Source: Agromyces mariniharenae
GTDB lineage: Bacteria; Actinomycetota; Actinomycetes; Actinomycetales; Microbacteriaceae
Assembly (NCBI RefSeq): GCF_008122505.1
Contig: NZ_VSSB01000001.1
Span: 1,844,891 to 1,908,890, forward strand
Reading direction: 5' to 3'
Length of the DNA: 64,000 bases
Shown: positions 1 through 8,732 of the stretch, piece by piece
Numbering within the stretch: the stretch's first letter is position 1
How the letters are laid out: every line of letters begins with the position of its first letter
Program-made: the position numbers and the translations under genes
The notes under the pieces: model-generated
Databases searched by the model: none
Told to the model about the DNA's origin: nothing
The model's input: only the letters and a program-made list of their open reading frames with translations

Positions 1-50
1 CAACTGCACATCACCGCACCACCTGCACTGCACAGAACAAGGAGAGAACC

Positions 51-1229
51 ATGATGCGAATGCGCACCGCCGCTCGCGGCGCGACCGTGGGGCTCGCGAT
101 CGCCTCGGTCGCACTGCTCACGGCCTGTGGAACGTCCGGCGGGTCCGGATCCGGAGGCGGCGAGGCCGCCGAGGAGCTCGGCGAGATGGAGGGCCAGGTC
201 TCGATCCTCGCGTGGCCCGGCTACGTCGAAGACGGCTCGAACGACCCCGAGGTCGACTGGGTGACGCCGTTCGAGGAGGACACGGGCTGCGAGGTGACGG
301 TCAAGACGTTCGGCACCTCCGACGAGGCCGTCAACCTCATGAAGACCGGCGAGTACGACGTGGTGTCGGCCTCGGGCGATGCGACCCTGCGGCTCATCGC
401 CGCGGGCGACGTGGCTCCCGTGAACACCGACCTCATCCCGAACTACGCCAACATCTACGACTTCCTCAAGGAGAAGGAGTGGAACTCGGTCGACGGCGTG
501 CCCTACGGCGTGCCGCACGGCTACGGCGCGAACCTGCTCATGTACAACACGACGGTCTTCCCCGAGGCGCCGACCTCGTGGGACGTCGTGTTCGACAAGG
601 CCGGCGACTACACCGGCAAGGTCACGGCGTACGACTCGCCCATCTACATCGCGGATGCCGCGGTGTACCTGATGGCGCACCAGCCCGAGCTCGGCATCGA
701 GAACCCCTACGCCCTCGACGAGGAGCAGTTCCAGGCCGCCGTCGACCTGCTGAAGGAGCAGCGCGCCCACGTCGGCGAGTACTGGTCGGACTACCTCAAG
801 GAGATCCAGGCCTTCACGACCGGCGACTCGGTGGTCGGCACGACGTGGCAGGTCATCCAGAACGTGCTCGCGTCCGAGGGCGCGACGACCGACGTCGTGC
901 TGCCCGAGGAGGGCGCGACCGGCTGGTCGGACACGTGGATGATCTCGTCGGACGCGAAGAACCCGAACTGCGCGTACGCGTGGCTCGACTACATCGCCAG
1001 CCCCGAGGCGAACGCCACGGCCACCGCGTACTTCGGCGAGGCGCCCTCGAGCGACGAGGCCTGCGAGTACCGCGACGACTGCGAGGCCTACCACGCCGGT
1101 GACGCCGACTACGCGTCGCAGATCTGGTACTGGACCACCCCGATCGAGGACTGCGTCGACGGTCGCACCGATGTGCAGTGCGTCGACTACGCGGCCTGGA
1201 CCGAGGCCTGGCAGGAGATCAAGGGCTGA
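51..1229 (+). CDS. Polyamine-type ABC transporter substrate-binding lipoprotein (PotD/PotF-like)
   Basis: Extracytoplasmic solute-binding protein of 392 aa that would capture a polyamine-like ligand and pass it to the two permeases encoded next. The N-terminus is a lipoprotein signal with basic residues, a hydrophobic stretch and lipobox LTAC, with lipidation at Cys26. The mature part has the usual bilobal binding-protein length. A clear GGAGAG ribosome site precedes the first ATG; a second ATG follows directly and the exact start is not critical. Pairing with PotB- and PotC-like permeases supports the spermidine/putrescine family, but the ligand cannot be read from sequence. The C-terminal third has several Cys residues (CEYRDDCEAY, then two more), which could form disulfides. 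Any upstream operon members, including an ATPase, lie outside the window. Confidence 0.9.
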   Translation: MMRMRTAARGATVGLAIASVALLTACGTSGGSGSGGGEAAEELGEMEGQVSILAWPGYVEDGSNDPEVDWVTPFEEDTGCEVTVKTFGTSDEAVNLMKTGEYDVVSASGDATLRLIAAGDVAPVNTDLIPNYANIYDFLKEKEWNSVDGVPYGVPHGYGANLLMYNTTVFPEAPTSWDVVFDKAGDYTGKVTAYDSPIYIADAAVYLMAHQPELGIENPYALDEEQFQAAVDLLKEQRAHVGEYWSDYLKEIQAFTTGDSVVGTTWQVIQNVLASEGATTDVVLPEEGATGWSDTWMISSDAKNPNCAYAWLDYIASPEANATATAYFGEAPSSDEACEYRDDCEAYHAGDADYASQIWYWTTPIEDCVDGRTDVQCVDYAAWTEAWQEIKG

Positions 1230-1242
1230 CGCCCGCATGACC

Positions 1243-1272
1243 GGGGCGGCCCGGACCCGAACGGGCCGCCCC
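1243..1272 (+). terminator. Intra-operon hairpin after the binding-protein gene
   Basis: Perfect 10-bp stem GGGGCGGCCC / GGGCCGCCCC with a 10-base loop, starting 13 bases after the potD-like stop and followed by a pyrimidine-rich run without a U-tract. It lies between the lipoprotein gene and the first permease. I infer a partial terminator or 3' stabiliser that lowers permease expression relative to the binding protein. Confidence 0.7.
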
Positions 1273-1316
1273 TTCCTCCCCATCCACGACGGAAGACCGT
1301 CCGACAGGAACGCCGC

Positions 1317-2231
1317 ATGACGACGAACGCCCCGACGAGGCAACCGCTCCGATCCCCCCGCGACACGGTCGCGCGGAAGGGGTCGGCCTTCCTCGCGACC
1401 CATCCGAGGGCGCGACTGGCCTTCCTGCTGACCGCGCCGCTGTTCTGGCTCGTCGTCGTCTACATCGTGGCGCTCGCGCTGCTGCTCGTCACCGCGTTCT
1501 GGTCGGTCGACAGCTTCACCGGCGAGATCACGACCGAGTTCACGCTCGACAACATCATCGAGGTCGTCACCGGCTCGCTGTACCAGGTCGTGACGCTGCG
1601 CACCCTCGGCGTCGCGCTGCTCGTCACGGTCATCGACGTGCTGCTCGCGCTGCCCATCGCGTTCTTCATGGCGAAGGTCGCCTCGCCGCGGATGCAGCGC
1701 GTGCTCGTCATCATGGTGCTGACCCCGCTCTGGGCGTCGTACCTCGTCAAGGCGTACGCATGGCGCTCCGTGCTCTCGCAGGACGGCATCCTCGAGTGGC
1801 TCCTCGCACCGTTCGGCGGGCACACGCCCGGCTACGGGCTCCCGGCGACGATCATCACGCTCTCGTACCTCTGGCTGCCCTACGTGATCCTGCCGATCTA
1901 CGCGGGACTCGAACGGGTGCCCGACTCGCTGCTCGAGGCATCCGGCGACCTCGGGGGCAAGACCTGGCCGACGCTGCGGCTCATCGTGCTGCCGCTCATC
2001 TTCCCCGCCATCATCGCGGGCACGATCTTCAGCTTCGCGCTCTCGCTCGGCGACTACATCACGGTGAACATCGTGGGCGGCGCGAGCCAGATGCTCGGAA
2101 ACCTCGTCTACACGAACGTGGGCGCGGCGAACAACCTGCCGCTCGCGTCGGCGATCGCGCTCATCCCGATCGTGATCATCTTCGGCTACCTCTTCCTCGT
2201 GCGCCGCACCGGCGCCCTCGACAACCTCTAG
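1317..2231 (+). CDS. ABC transporter permease, PotB-like
   Basis: Inner-membrane permease of 304 aa, family BPD_transp_1. A basic N-terminal tail is followed by about six transmembrane helices. The EAA-type loop that contacts the ATPase is visible as EASGDLGGKTWPTLRLIVLP near residues 206-225. The start ATG follows AGGA at an 8-base distance. It should form a heterodimer with the permease that begins 9 bases downstream. Order and length match PotB/PotH of polyamine importers. Confidence 0.88.
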   Translation: MTTNAPTRQPLRSPRDTVARKGSAFLATHPRARLAFLLTAPLFWLVVVYIVALALLLVTAFWSVDSFTGEITTEFTLDNIIEVVTGSLYQVVTLRTLGVALLVTVIDVLLALPIAFFMAKVASPRMQRVLVIMVLTPLWASYLVKAYAWRSVLSQDGILEWLLAPFGGHTPGYGLPATIITLSYLWLPYVILPIYAGLERVPDSLLEASGDLGGKTWPTLRLIVLPLIFPAIIAGTIFSFALSLGDYITVNIVGGASQMLGNLVYTNVGAANNLPLASAIALIPIVIIFGYLFLVRRTGALDNL

Positions 2232-2240
2232 GGACGACGG

Positions 2241-3041
2241 ATGCGACTCTCACGACTCTCCCGCGCGATCCTCGCCGTCGTCACCGCGTTGATCCTCCTC
2301 GTGGTCTACGTGCCCCTCTTCGTCGTGCTCGTGAACTCCTTCTCGACCTCGACGTCGCTGACCTGGCCGCCGCCCGGCTTCACGCTGGAGTGGTGGGGCC
2401 GCGCCTTCCAGAGCGCCGGCGCGGTCGAGGCGGTCTGGACGAGCGTGCAGATCGCCGCGATCGCGACGGTCATCTCGCTGATCCTCGGCACGCTCATCTC
2501 GCTCGCGCTGCAGCGGTTCTCGTTCTTCGGCCGCGACGCGATCAGCCTGCTCGTGATCCTGCCGATCGCGCTGCCCGGCATCATCACCGGTATCGCGCTG
2601 AACAACTTCTTCCGCACGATCATGGGCGTCCCGCTGTCGATCTGGACGGTGGTCATCGCGCACGCGACGTTCTGCATCGTGACCGTGTTCAACAACGTCA
2701 TCGCGCGCCTGCGCCGGCAGGGCACCAACCTCGAGGAGGCGTCGAGCGACCTCGGCGCCGGCGTCTGGACCACCTTCCGGCTCGTGACGTTCCCGCAGCT
2801 GCGGTCGGCGCTCCTCGCGGGCGGCCTGCTCGCCTTCGCGCTCTCGTTCGACGAGATCATCGTGACGACGTTCACCGCGGGCTCCGGCGTGACGACGCTG
2901 CCGATCTTCATCCTGAACAACATGTTCCGGCCCAACCAGGCGCCGATCGTGTCGGTGATCGCGGTCGTGCTCGTGGTCGTGTCGATCGTGCCGATCTACA
3001 TCGCGCAGCGGCTGTCGGGGTCGGAGCAGCAGCGTCGGTAG
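2241..3041 (+). CDS. ABC transporter permease, PotC-like
   Basis: Second membrane subunit, 266 aa, about six transmembrane helices, of the PotC/PotI type. The EAA loop reads EEASSDLGAGVWTTFRLVTF, the segment that docks on the ATPase. AGGGA seven bases before the ATG is the ribosome site. It is 9 bases after the PotB-like gene and is the last gene of the visible operon. No ATPase gene follows, so the nucleotide-binding subunit must be upstream of base 1 or elsewhere. Confidence 0.88.
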   Translation: MRLSRLSRAILAVVTALILLVVYVPLFVVLVNSFSTSTSLTWPPPGFTLEWWGRAFQSAGAVEAVWTSVQIAAIATVISLILGTLISLALQRFSFFGRDAISLLVILPIALPGIITGIALNNFFRTIMGVPLSIWTVVIAHATFCIVTVFNNVIARLRRQGTNLEEASSDLGAGVWTTFRLVTFPQLRSALLAGGLLAFALSFDEIIVTTFTAGSGVTTLPIFILNNMFRPNQAPIVSVIAVVLVVVSIVPIYIAQRLSGSEQQRR

Positions 3042-3200
3042 GCCTGCTCAGATGTGCACGGATGCCGCGCCGCCGCGCACATCGGCGCGGTTCACCGACG
3101 CTTCACCCTCGGGACCCTTCCACCGCCGGCATCCGGTCGCCTAGTCTGGCGACGTCTCGGGGGCAGTGGGCACCCCGCGCGATGAAGCTGGGGAGCTCCG

Positions 3201-6200
3201 ATGATCCGGTCCGTCCGCTCTGTCACCGTCATGGTCGCCGCAGCTTCGCTGCTCGCCGTCGGACTGGTCGCCGCTCCGGCGGCGGCGGCCGAGGCCGCGG
3301 TCCCGACCGAGGTGCTCATCAGCGAGTACGTCGAAGGTTCCTCGAACAACAAGGCGATCGAGATCTACAACCCCACCGGGGCATCCGTGGACCTCGGCCA
3401 GTACACGCTCCGCCAGTACTCCAACGGCAGCTCGTCCGCCAGCCTCAGCGTGGCGCTCACGGGAACCCTCGCGGCGGGGGACGCCTTCGTCTTCGCGCAC
3501 GCGTCGTCGGCAGCGGGGATCCTCGCGGTGGCCGACCAGACGAGCGGTGCCGGCCTGTGGAACGGCAACGACGCGCTCGTCCTCTCGAAGGGCACGACCG
3601 TGGTCGACTCGATCGGGCAGGTCGGCGTCGATCCCGGCGCCGAATGGGGAACCGGCCTGACCTCCACCCAGGACAACACGCTCCGCCGCGCAGAGACCGT
3701 GTGCACGGGCGACACCGACCCGACCAACGCGTTCGACCCCGCCGCGGAATGGGTCGGCTACGCCTCGAACACGTTCGACGGGCTCGGATCGCACACCTGC
3801 GGCGAGGCGGGGCCGCAGCCGACGGTGATCAACGAGTTCTCCGCGTCCACCGCCGGCACCGACGTCGAGTACGTGGAGCTGCTCGCCGAGCCCGGCACCG
3901 ACCTCAGCGGCGTCCGCGTCCTCGAGATCGAGGGCGACGCCGGCACCTCCCTCGGCGTGGTCGACGAGGTCATCGCATTCGGCGCCCCCGACGACGAGGG
4001 CCGCTCGCTCGCGTGGCTTCCCGCCAACGCCCTCGAGAACGGCACGATGTCGCTGCTGCTCGTCACCGGCTTCGCGGGGGCGCTCGGGAACGACCTCGAC
4101 GCCGACGACGACGGCCTGATCGATGCGGTCGACGGGCTTGCGATCGTCGACTCGGTCGCGGTCCACGACGGCGGCGGGAGCGACCGGGCCTACGGGAACA
4201 CGGTGCTCACCGCTGCATACGACGGCGGCGCCTTCGCGGTCGGCGCGGCCTCGCGCATCCCCGACGGCGCCGACACCGACTCGACGGCCGACTGGGTGCG
4301 CAACGACTTCGACAAGGCCGGCATCCCCGGCAACACCGGCACGCTCGTCAGCGGCGAGGCGGCGAACACTCCCGGCGTCCGCAACTCGCTCACGGTCGTG
4401 GTCGTGCCGCTGCCTCCGGCCGACTGCGCGGCCCCGGTCGTGACGATCGGCTCCGTGCAGGGCGCCGGCGCCGCGTCGCCGGTGGCCGGTGCATCCGTCG
4501 AGATCGAGGGCGTCGTGACCGGCGACTTCCAGGTCGGCGGCTTCGACGGCTACTACCTGCAGGATGCCGGTGACGGGAACGCCGCGACGTCCGACGGCAT
4601 CTTCGTCTACGCTCCGACCGGCCTCGACGTCACCGCAGGCGACGTGGTGCACATCGCCGGCACCGTGAGCGAGTTCTTCGGAATGACCGAGGTGACGGCG
4701 ACCGCCAACTCGATCTGCGACCACGGTGCCCCGCTTCCCGCCCCCGCCGCGATCACCCTGCCGGCGGCGTCGCCCGACGTCTACGAGCCGTTCGAGGGCA
4801 TGCGCGTCACGCTGCCGCAGTCGTTGTCGATCCTCGAGTTCTTCGAGTACGGCCGCTTCGGCACGATCACGCTCGGCAGCGAGCGCCACATGACGCCCAC
4901 CGCGGTCGTCGAGCCCGGACAGCCCGCGATCGACCTGGCTGCGGCGAACGCGCTCGACAGCATCACGCTCGACGACGGCCGCAGCGAGGAGAACCCCGAC
5001 CCGGCGATCCACCCGAACGGCGAGACGTTCTCGCTCGAGAACTCCTTCCGCGGCGGCGACCTCGTCGCGAACGCGACCGGCGTGCTCGACTACCGCTTCG
5101 ACACCTGGGCCGTGCAGCCCACCCAGGGTGCCGACTACCAGGCCGTGAACACCCGTGCCGCCAACCCGGTGCCCGAGGTCGGCGGCACGACGAAGGTCGC
5201 GAGCTTCAACGTGCTCAACTACTTCACGACGCTGGGCTCGCGCGGCGCGAACGACGCCGCCGAGTTCGACCGCCAGGAGGCGAAGATCGTCTCGGCGATC
5301 GCCGCGATCGACGCCGACATCGTCGGCCTCATCGAGATCGAGAACAACGGCGACGTCGCGGTGGGCACCCTGGTCGACGCGCTGAACGACGAGATGGGCG
5401 AGGGCACCTACGACTTCATCTCGACGGGCGAGCTGGGGACCGACGTCATCACGACGGCGCTCATCTACAAGCCGTCCGAGGTGGCGCCCGTGGGCGACCA
5501 CGCCGTGCTCGACTCGTCGGTCGACCCCGACTTCGAGACCGACTTCAACCGTCCGGCGCTGGCGCAGACGTTCACCGACCTCCAGGCCGGCGGCGAGGTG
5601 ACGGTGGTGGTGAACCACCTCAAGTCGAAGGGCTCCGACTGCGACGCGGTGGGCGACCCCGACGAGGAGGACGGTGCGGGCAACTGCAACCTCACCCGTA
5701 CGAAGGCCGCGGTGGCGCTCTCGGAGTGGCTGGCGGGAGACCCGACGGGCCAGGGAGCCGGCAACGAACTCATCATGGGCGACCTGAACTCCTACGACCA
5801 GGAGGACCCGATCGACGCGTTCCGCGCGGCCGGGTACACCGACCTCGTGCACGAGTTCCAGGGCGAGGACGCGTACTCCTACGTGTTCGACGGCCAGCTC
5901 GGGTACCTCGACTACGCGCTCGGCGGCACCGGAATCGTCGACCGCGTCACGGGCGCCGAGCCGTGGCACATCAACTCCGACGAGCCGAGCCTGATCGACT
6001 ACGACATGACGTTCAAGAAGGCGGCGCAGGACGCGCTCTTCGCCCCTGACGAGTGGCGGTCGAGCGACCACGATCCCGTGATCGTGGGGCTCGACCTCGA
6101 CGTCATCGCACCCGAGCTCGACGTGACCGCCTCCGAAGACGTGGTCTTCCCGCCCGACACCAGGTGGCGCTCGATCACGTTCGACGTCGTGGCGACCGAC

Positions 6201-6395
6201 AACGTGGACGCCGACGTCACGGTGGAGATCGTGGGCGTCGAGGCCACCGGCCACAAGGCCGAGATCCGCAAGCTCTCCGACACGACGGTCGAGGTGCTCG
6301 CTCGCCAGGGGGCGACCTACGCGGTAACGTTCGAAGCGACCGACGACTCGGGCAACGCCACGACCCAGACGGTCACCATCCGCGTGGCACCGTGA
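3201..6395 (+). CDS. Secreted ExeM/NucH-family nuclease with lamin-tail domains
   Basis: Large secreted protein of 1064 aa. Residues 1-35 form a Sec signal peptide ending in a run of Ala. A lamin-tail-like domain follows (TEVLISEYVEGSSNNKAIEI), then a second LTD-like segment (residues about 210-400). An OB-fold-like region around 410-510 contains FDGYYLQDAGDG. The endonuclease/exonuclease/phosphatase domain lies at about 655-960, with ASFNVLNYF, GLIEIENN, VVNHLKSKG, MGDLNSYDQEDP and the terminal SSDHDPV. These are the metal and catalytic motifs of extracellular DNases such as ExeM and NucH. A beta-rich segment of about 100 residues ends the protein. The ATG has GGGGAG five bases upstream. Probable role: breakdown of extracellular DNA for nutrients or biofilm turnover. 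No LPXTG anchor is seen. Confidence 0.88.
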   Translation: MIRSVRSVTVMVAAASLLAVGLVAAPAAAAEAAVPTEVLISEYVEGSSNNKAIEIYNPTGASVDLGQYTLRQYSNGSSSASLSVALTGTLAAGDAFVFAHASSAAGILAVADQTSGAGLWNGNDALVLSKGTTVVDSIGQVGVDPGAEWGTGLTSTQDNTLRRAETVCTGDTDPTNAFDPAAEWVGYASNTFDGLGSHTCGEAGPQPTVINEFSASTAGTDVEYVELLAEPGTDLSGVRVLEIEGDAGTSLGVVDEVIAFGAPDDEGRSLAWLPANALENGTMSLLLVTGFAGALGNDLDADDDGLIDAVDGLAIVDSVAVHDGGGSDRAYGNTVLTAAYDGGAFAVGAASRIPDGADTDSTADWVRNDFDKAGIPGNTGTLVSGEAANTPGVRNSLTVVVVPLPPADCAAPVVTIGSVQGAGAASPVAGASVEIEGVVTGDFQVGGFDGYYLQDAGDGNAATSDGIFVYAPTGLDVTAGDVVHIAGTVSEFFGMTEVTATANSICDHGAPLPAPAAITLPAASPDVYEPFEGMRVTLPQSLSILEFFEYGRFGTITLGSERHMTPTAVVEPGQPAIDLAAANALDSITLDDGRSEENPDPAIHPNGETFSLENSFRGGDLVANATGVLDYRFDTWAVQPTQGADYQAVNTRAANPVPEVGGTTKVASFNVLNYFTTLGSRGANDAAEFDRQEAKIVSAIAAIDADIVGLIEIENNGDVAVGTLVDALNDEMGEGTYDFISTGELGTDVITTALIYKPSEVAPVGDHAVLDSSVDPDFETDFNRPALAQTFTDLQAGGEVTVVVNHLKSKGSDCDAVGDPDEEDGAGNCNLTRTKAAVALSEWLAGDPTGQGAGNELIMGDLNSYDQEDPIDAFRAAGYTDLVHEFQGEDAYSYVFDGQLGYLDYALGGTGIVDRVTGAEPWHINSDEPSLIDYDMTFKKAAQDALFAPDEWRSSDHDPVIVGLDLDVIAPELDVTASEDVVFPPDTRWRSITFDVVATDNVDADVTVEIVGVEATGHKAEIRKLSDTTVEVLARQGATYAVTFEATDDSGNATTQTVTIRVAP

Positions 6396-6406
6396 GGTGA
6401 CGGGAC

Positions 6407-7009
6407 ATGGACAGCGTCGCGAGTGAGTTCCGGGCGTCGCTGCCCGCGTGGCTGGTCGAGGAACTGCCGGCCCTCGCCGCGAACGGCCCGCTCGAGACCG
6501 AGGCCGAGCGGATGGCGCTCGCCAACCGCCTCGCCGACCAGAACTGGCGGGCGGGCAACGGCGGCCCGTTCGCCGCGATCGTCGTCGACGCGGCATCCGG
6601 TGCCCTCGTGTCGGTCGGCGTCAACGTGGTGCTCGCCTCGGGCCTCAGCTCGCTGCACGCCGAGGTCATGGCGCTGAGCCTCGCGCAGCAGCGGCTCGGA
6701 CGCTGGGATCTCGGGGCCGACGACGCCGACCTCGAACTCGTCGTCAACTGGCGGCCGTGCGTCATGTGCTACGGCGCGACGATGTGGTCGGGCGTACGAT
6801 CGCTGCTCATCGCCGGTGAGGGTTCGGAGGTCGACGAGCTCACCGGGTTCGACGAGGGGCCGATGCCCGACGACTGGATCGGGGAGTTCGAGCGGCGCGG
6901 CATCCGCGTGTCGGTCGGCGAGGGGCACGACGATGCGATCGAGGTGTTCCGCGCGTTCGGCGCTTCGGACGCCGTCGTCTACAACGCGCGCGGGGCCGGC
7001 GGGGTCTAG
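6407..7009 (+). CDS. Nucleoside/nucleobase deaminase (CMP/dCMP deaminase fold)
   Basis: Zinc hydrolase of 200 aa from the cytidine deaminase-like superfamily. The zinc motif is complete: H84-A85-E86 supplies the ligand and proton shuttle, and PCVMC supplies Cys118 and Cys121. The arrangement resembles guanine deaminase/TadA-like nucleoside deaminases, but the substrate is uncertain. The start follows AGGTGA at a 6-base spacing and lies 11 bases after the nuclease stop. Purine or pyrimidine salvage downstream of a secreted nuclease would be coherent, but that link is inference from position only. Confidence 0.82.
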   Translation: MDSVASEFRASLPAWLVEELPALAANGPLETEAERMALANRLADQNWRAGNGGPFAAIVVDAASGALVSVGVNVVLASGLSSLHAEVMALSLAQQRLGRWDLGADDADLELVVNWRPCVMCYGATMWSGVRSLLIAGEGSEVDELTGFDEGPMPDDWIGEFERRGIRVSVGEGHDDAIEVFRAFGASDAVVYNARGAGGV

Positions 7010-7045
7010 TCAGGCTGCCGCACGCCGCAGCGAGGGCGGGATCGG

Positions 7046-7816
7046 GTGCCGATCGACAACGAGGTCTACGACCGCCTCGGGGCGGGATGGTGGGACGAGG
7101 ACAACCCGCTGAACATGCTGCATGGCAGCTGCACGCCGGGGCGCATGGCGTACTTCCGCGACGTGCTCGCGCGTCGCGGTGTCGACGGCGGGCGGGCGCT
7201 CGACATCGGATGCGGCGCCGGCTTCATCACCGAGGAGCTGGCCGGCCTGGGCTTCACGGCGACGGGCATCGATCCGTCGTCGGTCGCCATCGAGACGGCC
7301 CGGGTGCACGCGATGCAGGGCGGGCTGGCGATCGAGTACATCGTCGGCGCCGGCGAGGAGCTGCCGTTCCCGGATGCCGCGTTCGACCTCGTCACCTGCT
7401 GCGACGTGCTCGAGCACGTGCGCGACCTCGATCGCGTGATCGCCGAAACCGCGCGCGTGCTCCGGCCAGGGGGGCTGTACCTGTTCGACACGATCAACCG
7501 CACGCGTCGCAGCAGGCTGCTCGCGATCAGGGCCATGCAGGAGTGGCGCCTCACGCGCATCGTGGACACGTCGATCCACGAGTGGTCGATGTTCATCACG
7601 CCGGCGGAGCTCGAGGCGACGCTCGACGGGCACGGGCTGGAGCTCGGAGAAATGGCCGGACTGGCGCCCCGCGCGCCGTGGCCGACCATCGTCGGGGCGC
7701 TGCGCGCGGGGCGCCGGGGGCGGATCGGCTACGGGGAGCTCAGCCGGCGGCTCGACTTCGGTCGCGTGGAGTCGCTCGCCCTGTCGTACATGGGCTTCGC
7801 CGTTCGCCGCGGATGA
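7046..7816 (+). CDS. UbiG-like SAM-dependent O-methyltransferase
   Basis: Class I methyltransferase of 256 aa. The SAM-binding motif ALDIGCGAGFITEELA is near residues 51-66, followed by the acidic motif GIDPS, CCDVLEHVRD and the product-release region RVLRPGGLYLFDTINR. This pattern is characteristic of UbiG/3-demethylubiquinone O-methyltransferases. Actinobacteria of this group use menaquinone, so the true substrate is probably another hydroxylated aromatic. The start is GTG at 7046; GAGGGCGGG upstream is only a weak ribosome site. It ends just before a strong bidirectional hairpin. Confidence 0.82.
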   Translation: MPIDNEVYDRLGAGWWDEDNPLNMLHGSCTPGRMAYFRDVLARRGVDGGRALDIGCGAGFITEELAGLGFTATGIDPSSVAIETARVHAMQGGLAIEYIVGAGEELPFPDAAFDLVTCCDVLEHVRDLDRVIAETARVLRPGGLYLFDTINRTRRSRLLAIRAMQEWRLTRIVDTSIHEWSMFITPAELEATLDGHGLELGEMAGLAPRAPWPTIVGALRAGRRGRIGYGELSRRLDFGRVESLALSYMGFAVRRG

Positions 7817-7821
7817 GACGA

Positions 7822-7859
7822 CGGAGCCGGGAGCGACTCGTCGAGTGCTCCCGGCTCCG
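7822..7859. terminator. Bidirectional terminator hairpin
   Basis: Perfect 13-bp stem CGGAGCCGGGAGC / GCTCCCGGCTCCG with a 12-base loop that can itself pair ACTC with GAGT. It sits between the convergent methyltransferase and His-rich regulator genes. Confidence 0.85.
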
Positions 7860-7885
7860 GATCAGGGGTCCGCCCTCGGGCGGCG

Positions 7886-8632
7886 TCAGGCCTCGGGGTG
7901 CGGCCGGCCGTGGTGACCGCGGCCGTGGCCCTTGCCCTTGCCCTTCCGGTCGTCGTGCACGTGCACGTGGACGTGCACGTCCTGGTGGCCGGCGTGACCG
8001 TGGTGGCCGGCGTGGCCCGGGTGGCCGCCGAAGCCGGGGCGGGGGCCGAAGCCCGGACGCGGGCCGTAGCCCTGCGCTGCCTCGGGATCGAAGCCGTGCG
8101 GGAAGCCGAAGCGACGTCCGAAGCCGTGCCGGTGGCCCCAGCCGTGCCGGCGTCCGCCGCGCTTGCCGCGGGGCATGGGCTGCGACTCGTCCCAGCCGAG
8201 CTCGCGGGCCACGGCCTCGAGGGTCCGCAGCGTGGTCGCGAAGTCCTCGGCGGGCACCGCTCCGGCGATGCGCTCGCGCAGGGTGCGCACCTGCTCCTCG
8301 AGGCGCGCGAGCGCCTCACGTCCGGAGTCGGTGAGCGCGGGCGGTGCGCCCTCGACCCAGCCGCGCTCCGCCAGGTGGTGCAGCGCGTGGGGCTTGGCGC
8401 GGAGCCGCTCGGCGAGCCGCTCGTCCATCGCCGAATCGGCGAGCAGGTTGAGCAGTCGCCAATCGCGGCGCGTGATGCCATCGGCGGCGAAGAGCGTCTC
8501 CATCTCCTCGGCGAGGCGACGGTCGACGACCTTCAGCCAGAAGCCGAAGGGGCGGTCGGTGCCGGCGGATGCCGCGGTGGGCTCCTCGTCGGGGCGGTCG
8601 GGCTGATCGGGGTTGATCTGATCGGTGGTCAT
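7886..8632 (-). CDS. Winged-helix (MarR-like) regulator with His/Gly-rich C-terminal tail
   Basis: Protein of 248 aa in two parts. Residues about 25-155 resemble a MarR-type winged helix (FWLKVVDRRLAEEMETLFAA, TRRDWRLLNLLA, LTDSGREALARLEEQVRTL). The last 90 residues are low-complexity, rich in Gly, His, Arg, Pro and Phe, with HVHVHVHDD and a HGRGHHGRPH end that could bind metal. Longer in-frame starts exist, but ATG at 8632 has AGGAAGG at good spacing and is chosen. It is transcribed divergently from a second winged-helix regulator with a Gly/His-rich head. The shared control region is AT-rich and carries dyad repeats. Ligand and targets are unknown; metal or redox sensing is only a possibility. 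Confidence 0.75.
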   Translation of the reverse strand: MTTDQINPDQPDRPDEEPTAASAGTDRPFGFWLKVVDRRLAEEMETLFAADGITRRDWRLLNLLADSAMDERLAERLRAKPHALHHLAERGWVEGAPPALTDSGREALARLEEQVRTLRERIAGAVPAEDFATTLRTLEAVARELGWDESQPMPRGKRGGRRHGWGHRHGFGRRFGFPHGFDPEAAQGYGPRPGFGPRPGFGGHPGHAGHHGHAGHQDVHVHVHVHDDRKGKGKGHGRGHHGRPHPEA

Positions 8633-8696
8633 GGTGTTCCTTCCTCGGTGCGCCACGTGGGCGCCCGGCGCGCGATGCGCGTCCATTCGATGTTGT

Positions 8697-8732
8697 ATGT
8701 CATGTGACATGTATATGTAGGATGACATGTAT
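8697..8732. promoter_or_regulatory. Candidate operator between divergent winged-helix regulators
   Basis: AT-rich patch in GC-rich surroundings. It holds a dyad ATGTCA-TG-TGACAT (8697-8710) and a 10-base direct repeat TGACATGTAT at 8705-8714 and 8723-8732, that is 18 bases apart. The second repeat covers the proposed start codon of the rightward gene at 8731, so binding there would block its expression. Dyads with 6-base arms fit MarR-type dimers. Confidence 0.65.

Noticed and set aside
3141..6596. Minus-strand open frame of about 1151 codons opposite the secreted nuclease
   Set aside because: Translation is Arg/Val/Gly/Asp-rich without domains. The plus strand carries a signal peptide and complete EEP motifs. 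Antisense stop-free frames are expected at this GC content.
7950..8060. GGCCGGCGTGGCC-like and CACGTGCACGTG repeats as a possible DNA repeat array
   Set aside because: They encode the His-Val and Gly-His runs of the regulator tail, so the repetition is explained by the protein.
8633..8728. N-terminal extension of the His-rich regulator to 8728
   Set aside because: It would run across the shared operator. ATG 8632 has AGGAAGG at correct spacing.
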